Source: Treponema bryantii (lineage in GTDB: Bacteria > Spirochaetota > Spirochaetia > Treponematales > Treponemataceae). Taken from it: a DNA stretch of 64,000 bases. A program made the translations under genes and the position numbers. Under the pieces are notes generated by a model. That model saw nothing but the letters and a program-made list of their open reading frames with translations. It was not told where the DNA came from and did not search any database. Below, in pieces: positions 61,237 to 64,000 of the stretch (within the stretch, counting starts at the first letter, position 1; each line of letters opens with the position of its first letter). Location: contig NZ_FORI01000002.1 in the NCBI RefSeq assembly GCF_900113965.1, positions 186,001 through 250,000 of the forward strand, read 5' to 3'.

Positions 61237-63249
61237 TTACAGTACGCTATCTACCTCCGCCAAGATTTGTTTGTTGCTGAATCCCTTAAGATCCATAGCG
61301 CCAGAAGGACATGCAACTGTACAAGCACCACAACCGTGACACATTGCGCTGTTTACCTGAGATACGTGGCGTGTAATTGTAGTTCTGTTTGGACCACGGA
61401 AATCCTTATCAACATAAGAAATAGCTCCGTAAGGACAAACGTTAACACACTGTCCACAACCGTTACATGCATTTTCATCAGGCTGAGCTGTACAAGGGTC
61501 GTTCTTGAGCTTGTCTTTTACGAGCAAACAGATTGCCTTTGCAGCAGCACCAGAAGACTGAGCAACAGTTTCAGGAATATCTTTTGGTCCCTGACAGCAT
61601 CCTGCAAGGAAGATACCTGCAGTTGGGCTTTCAACAGGACGGAGTTTTGCGTGAGCTTCGAGGAAGAAGTCGTTGTTGTCCATAGAAGTTGTAAGCATTG
61701 TAGCAAGTGGGCGGGCAGACTTGTCTGCTTCGATAGATGCTGCAAGAACAACCATATCAGCCTTGATATGAACCTGCTTGTTCAAAATCAAATCGCTTCC
61801 CTGAACATCAAGAGTTCCGTCGCTCTGAGGAGTAACTTTTCCTACCTGACCTTTGATGTAGTGAACGCCATACTGTTCAACAGCGCGGCGATAGAACTCA
61901 TCAAAGAGTTTACCTGGAGTACGAACGTCAATGTAGAATACATAACAGTTAGTATCAGGATAGTGGTCGCGTGTAAGGATTGCGTGCTTAGCAGTATACA
62001 TACAACAGATCTTAGAGCAGTACTCGTGACCCTTTGTTGCATCTGCTGAACAGCGTGAACCTACACACTGTACGAATACGATAGTCTTTGGTTCTTTTCC
62101 GTCTGATGGGCGGAGGAGGTGACCATTTGTAGGACCAGAAGCGTTACAAAGACGTTCGAATTCAAGAGATGAAACAACGTCTGGGCTCTGGCTGTATGCA
62201 TATTCGTCAAATTTTTCAAGAGAAATAGGATTGTAACCTGTAGCTACGATGATTGCACCATACTTCTCTGTAATGATTTCTTCTTTCTGGTCAAACTTGA
62301 TAGCACCAGCGGCACAAGCTTTCTCACAGAATCCACAAACATTGTCCTTGCCGTTTGCAAGTCCCTTCATGTGGAGACAGTAGTTTGCGTCGATGTTTGC
62401 TACCTTTGGAACAGCCTGAGCAAAAGGAATATCGATTGCCTTGCGGTTGTTCAAACCAAGGTTAAAGCTATTTGGTACCTTCTTGTTAGGACACTTTTCG
62501 ATACAAGCACCACAACCTGTACACTTTGTTTCATCAACATAGCGTGGGTGACGTTTAATATCGATTTCAAAGTTTCCGATGTATCCGCTTACTCTGCAAA
62601 CTTCAGAAGCTGAAAGAATGCGGATGTTTGGATTCTGGCTTACTTCTGTCATTTTTGGAGTTACGATACAAGAAGCACAGTCCAAAGTAGGGAAGGTCTT
62701 ATCGAGTTTAGCCATCTTACCGCCGACAGTGTAGTCTTTTTCTACGATGTCTACCGGGAATCCGGCATCTGCGATGTCGAGGGCAGCTGTAATACCGGCA
62801 ATACCACCACCAATTACCAAAGCGCGCTTTGTCATTGGAGTTTCACCTGCGATAAGAGGTGTGTCGAGGATTGTCTTAGCAATAGCAGCTTTACCAAGAG
62901 CAATAGCTTTTTCTGTAGCCTGCTCAATATCTTTCATTACCCATGATGTCTGTTCACGGATATTTGCAACTTCTACTTTGAATGGGTTAAGACCAGCACG
63001 CTCTGCGCATGAACGGAAGGTTTTTTCGTGCATACGTGGAGAACATGAACAAAGAACAACACCAGTTAGCTTGTCGTTCTTGATATGGTCTTCAATCATT
63101 TGCTGACCGGCAGATGAACACATGTAAGTGTAGTGTGTTGAGTAAACAACTCCGTCTACCTTTCCAAGTTCTTCTGCAACTTTTTCTACGTCAACTGTTC
63201 CGGCAATGTTAGTACCGCAGTGACATACAAATACACCAATTCTTTCCAT
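61237..63249 (-). CDS. hdrA: Heterodisulfide reductase subunit A-like flavoprotein
   Basis: 670 residues. An N-terminal domain with GVFVCHCGTNIAG and CSCSPRMHE, then FAD domain LVIGGGIAGITAALDIADAG (about 143-165), an inserted ferredoxin set CTGCGACIEKCPNK, C-terminal FAD half (VLAASIEADKSARPLA, GIFLAGCCQGPKDIPETVAQSSG), and two ferredoxins near the end: CNGCGQCVNVCPYG and CHGCGACTVACPSG. HdrA is the site of electron bifurcation through its FAD. GGAG lies before the ATG. It is the heart of the operon. Confidence 0.93.
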   Translation of the reverse strand: MERIGVFVCHCGTNIAGTVDVEKVAEELGKVDGVVYSTHYTYMCSSAGQQMIEDHIKNDKLTGVVLCSCSPRMHEKTFRSCAERAGLNPFKVEVANIREQTSWVMKDIEQATEKAIALGKAAIAKTILDTPLIAGETPMTKRALVIGGGIAGITAALDIADAGFPVDIVEKDYTVGGKMAKLDKTFPTLDCASCIVTPKMTEVSQNPNIRILSASEVCRVSGYIGNFEIDIKRHPRYVDETKCTGCGACIEKCPNKKVPNSFNLGLNNRKAIDIPFAQAVPKVANIDANYCLHMKGLANGKDNVCGFCEKACAAGAIKFDQKEEIITEKYGAIIVATGYNPISLEKFDEYAYSQSPDVVSSLEFERLCNASGPTNGHLLRPSDGKEPKTIVFVQCVGSRCSADATKGHEYCSKICCMYTAKHAILTRDHYPDTNCYVFYIDVRTPGKLFDEFYRRAVEQYGVHYIKGQVGKVTPQSDGTLDVQGSDLILNKQVHIKADMVVLAASIEADKSARPLATMLTTSMDNNDFFLEAHAKLRPVESPTAGIFLAGCCQGPKDIPETVAQSSGAAAKAICLLVKDKLKNDPCTAQPDENACNGCGQCVNVCPYGAISYVDKDFRGPNRTTITRHVSQVNSAMCHGCGACTVACPSGAMDLKGFSNKQILAEVDSVL

Positions 63250-63264
63250 TTTCTATGTCACTCC

Positions 63265-63654
63265 TTATTTCTTGTACTTTCTGAAAGCACTAACGATAGC
63301 CTGCTGAGGCATATCATCATCCAGATGCTCTGGAACCTGAACAGGATCAAGACGGTGAGGACCGCGCTGACCTTCAACATACTGACGTACACCGTCAATC
63401 AGTTTAGCTGGTTCTACCTGGCGTGGACAACGCTCGAGGCAGGCAAAACATGAAAGACATGCATAGATTGATTTAGAATTCAAAAGAGGCTCAAGGTCTC
63501 CGTTTTCTACCATCTGAACAAACTGATGTGGATGATATTCCATAGCATCATAGTTAGGGCAGGTAGCAGAACATTTACCGCAGACCATACATTTCTTAGG
63601 ATTTACGCCGCTTTTCAAAAGGATAATTTCTTTTGCAAGTTCGTTGTTTTCCAT
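63265..63654 (-). CDS. hdrC: Heterodisulfide reductase subunit C-like protein
   Basis: 129 residues with two [4Fe-4S] sites, CMVCGKCSATCPN and CLSCFACLERCPR, as in HdrC. It relays electrons from HdrA to HdrB. It starts where hdrB stops: the ATG (63652-63654) and stop overlap as TAATG. It is followed by hdrA after 15 bases. Confidence 0.92.
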   Translation of the reverse strand: MENNELAKEIILLKSGVNPKKCMVCGKCSATCPNYDAMEYHPHQFVQMVENGDLEPLLNSKSIYACLSCFACLERCPRQVEPAKLIDGVRQYVEGQRGPHRLDPVQVPEHLDDDMPQQAIVSAFRKYKK

Positions 63655-64000
63655 TACTTTTCCTCCTTCAAGCCAAGTGCTTCTGCAAGAAGTTCTGTAA
63701 AGTAAATTACATCGAGCTTTGAATCACCTTTGTTCTTGATAAGGTTATAGCGGCAGAGTGGACATGATGTAACAAGGAAGTCAGCACCCATATCTTCTGC
63801 ATTAGAAAGGATTTTCTTAGTTCTGTTCTTAGGGATAGATTCATCTTCGAACATTGTGTAAGCACCACAGCACTCGTTTCTCTGTCCATAGATAACAGGT
63901 GTACCACCGATGGCTTTAATAAAGTCCTCGATAATCTGTGGGTTTTCAGGATCGTCCAAACCAAGAACTTTTCCCGGGCGAAGAAGAAGACATCCGTAAT
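63654..64000 (-). CDS. hdrB: Heterodisulfide reductase subunit B-like protein, 5' end beyond window
   Basis: The reading frame continues unbroken past the right edge, so the start is missing and only the last 115 or so residues are visible. They begin YGCLLLRPG, a CCG-domain start, then have QRNECCGAYTMFEDES and a C-terminal VTSCPLCRYN, the Cys-rich CX(n)CC...CXXC pattern that holds the unusual [4Fe-4S] clusters of HdrB. A start at 63959 in the frame is a leucine TTG within the domain and is not the real one. Confidence 0.9.
   Translation of the reverse strand, partial: YGCLLLRPGKVLGLDDPENPQIIEDFIKAIGGTPVIYGQRNECCGAYTMFEDESIPKNRTKKILSNAEDMGADFLVTSCPLCRYNLIKNKGDSKLDVIYFTELLAEALGLKEEK

Noticed and set aside
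61267-62049. A 260-codon plus-strand ORF opposite hdrA
   Set aside because: Composition is Ser/Thr/Cys-rich without domains; HdrA on the other strand explains the sequence.

Overview
The window looks like chromosomal DNA of a gut or oral treponeme (Spirochaetota). The evidence is gene content and style: the cluster rpsB-tsf-frr-uppS-cdsA-dxr-rseP, the set rpmF-acpP-rnc, a CHASE2 nucleotide cyclase, many small exported lipoproteins, AT-rich DNA, and a cytoplasmic fumarate reductase typical of a succinate-forming anaerobe. The genus is an inference. No rRNA, tRNA, CRISPR array or intact insertion sequence was seen.

Region 1 (1-7925, minus strand) is one tightly coupled operon. It encodes two tandem paralogues that fuse a YidC/Oxa1-like insertase domain to a sulfatase/LtaS-like domain, then a TagF-like CDP-glycerol glycerophosphotransferase, then a nucleotidyltransferase-aminotransferase fusion (PntC/LicC type) that runs off the left edge. 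Together these look like a system for making a phosphate- or phosphonate-decorated, teichoic-acid-like surface polymer.

Region 2 (8030-29896) is a surface-polysaccharide island of ABC-transporter type. It holds a truncated GT11 gene, gmd and fcl (GDP-fucose), a LicD phosphotransferase, Wzm and Wzt, rfbFGH (CDP-3,6-dideoxyhexose precursor), an acetolactate-synthase-like TPP enzyme, a DRE-TIM aldolase, a HAD phosphatase and an SDR (a probable branched-sugar branch). Six glycosyltransferases, including GT10 and GT11 fucosyltransferases, and a Wzi-like outer-membrane protein complete it. The DNA from about 10.7 to 28 kb is visibly more AT-rich than its flanks.

Region 3 (30018-31953) is a two-gene AAA-ATPase plus Toprim/RloB-like module, probably anti-phage. 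Two matched palindromes sit at its promoter.

Region 4 (31982-53.7 kb) is mostly core genome: rfbD, a PLP aminotransferase, glgA, the rseP-to-rpsB cluster (minus strand), maf, exported proteins, coaD, rpmF-acpP-rnc, a cyclase and a metalloprotease lipoprotein.

Region 5 (54-64 kb, minus strand) holds an AspT/YidE-type transporter and a long operon reading hdrB-hdrC-hdrA-flxD-flxC-flxB-flxA-frdB-frdA. It looks like a soluble electron-bifurcating complex that uses fumarate as the high-potential acceptor.

Two families of short palindromic repeats lie between genes, only from about 33 kb onward. Several first-in-operon genes have a sigma70-type promoter whose -10 box ends only 6-9 bases before the ATG, so their mRNAs are probably leaderless; genes inside operons instead have Shine-Dalgarno sites. 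Promoter, operator and start-site calls are by eye.
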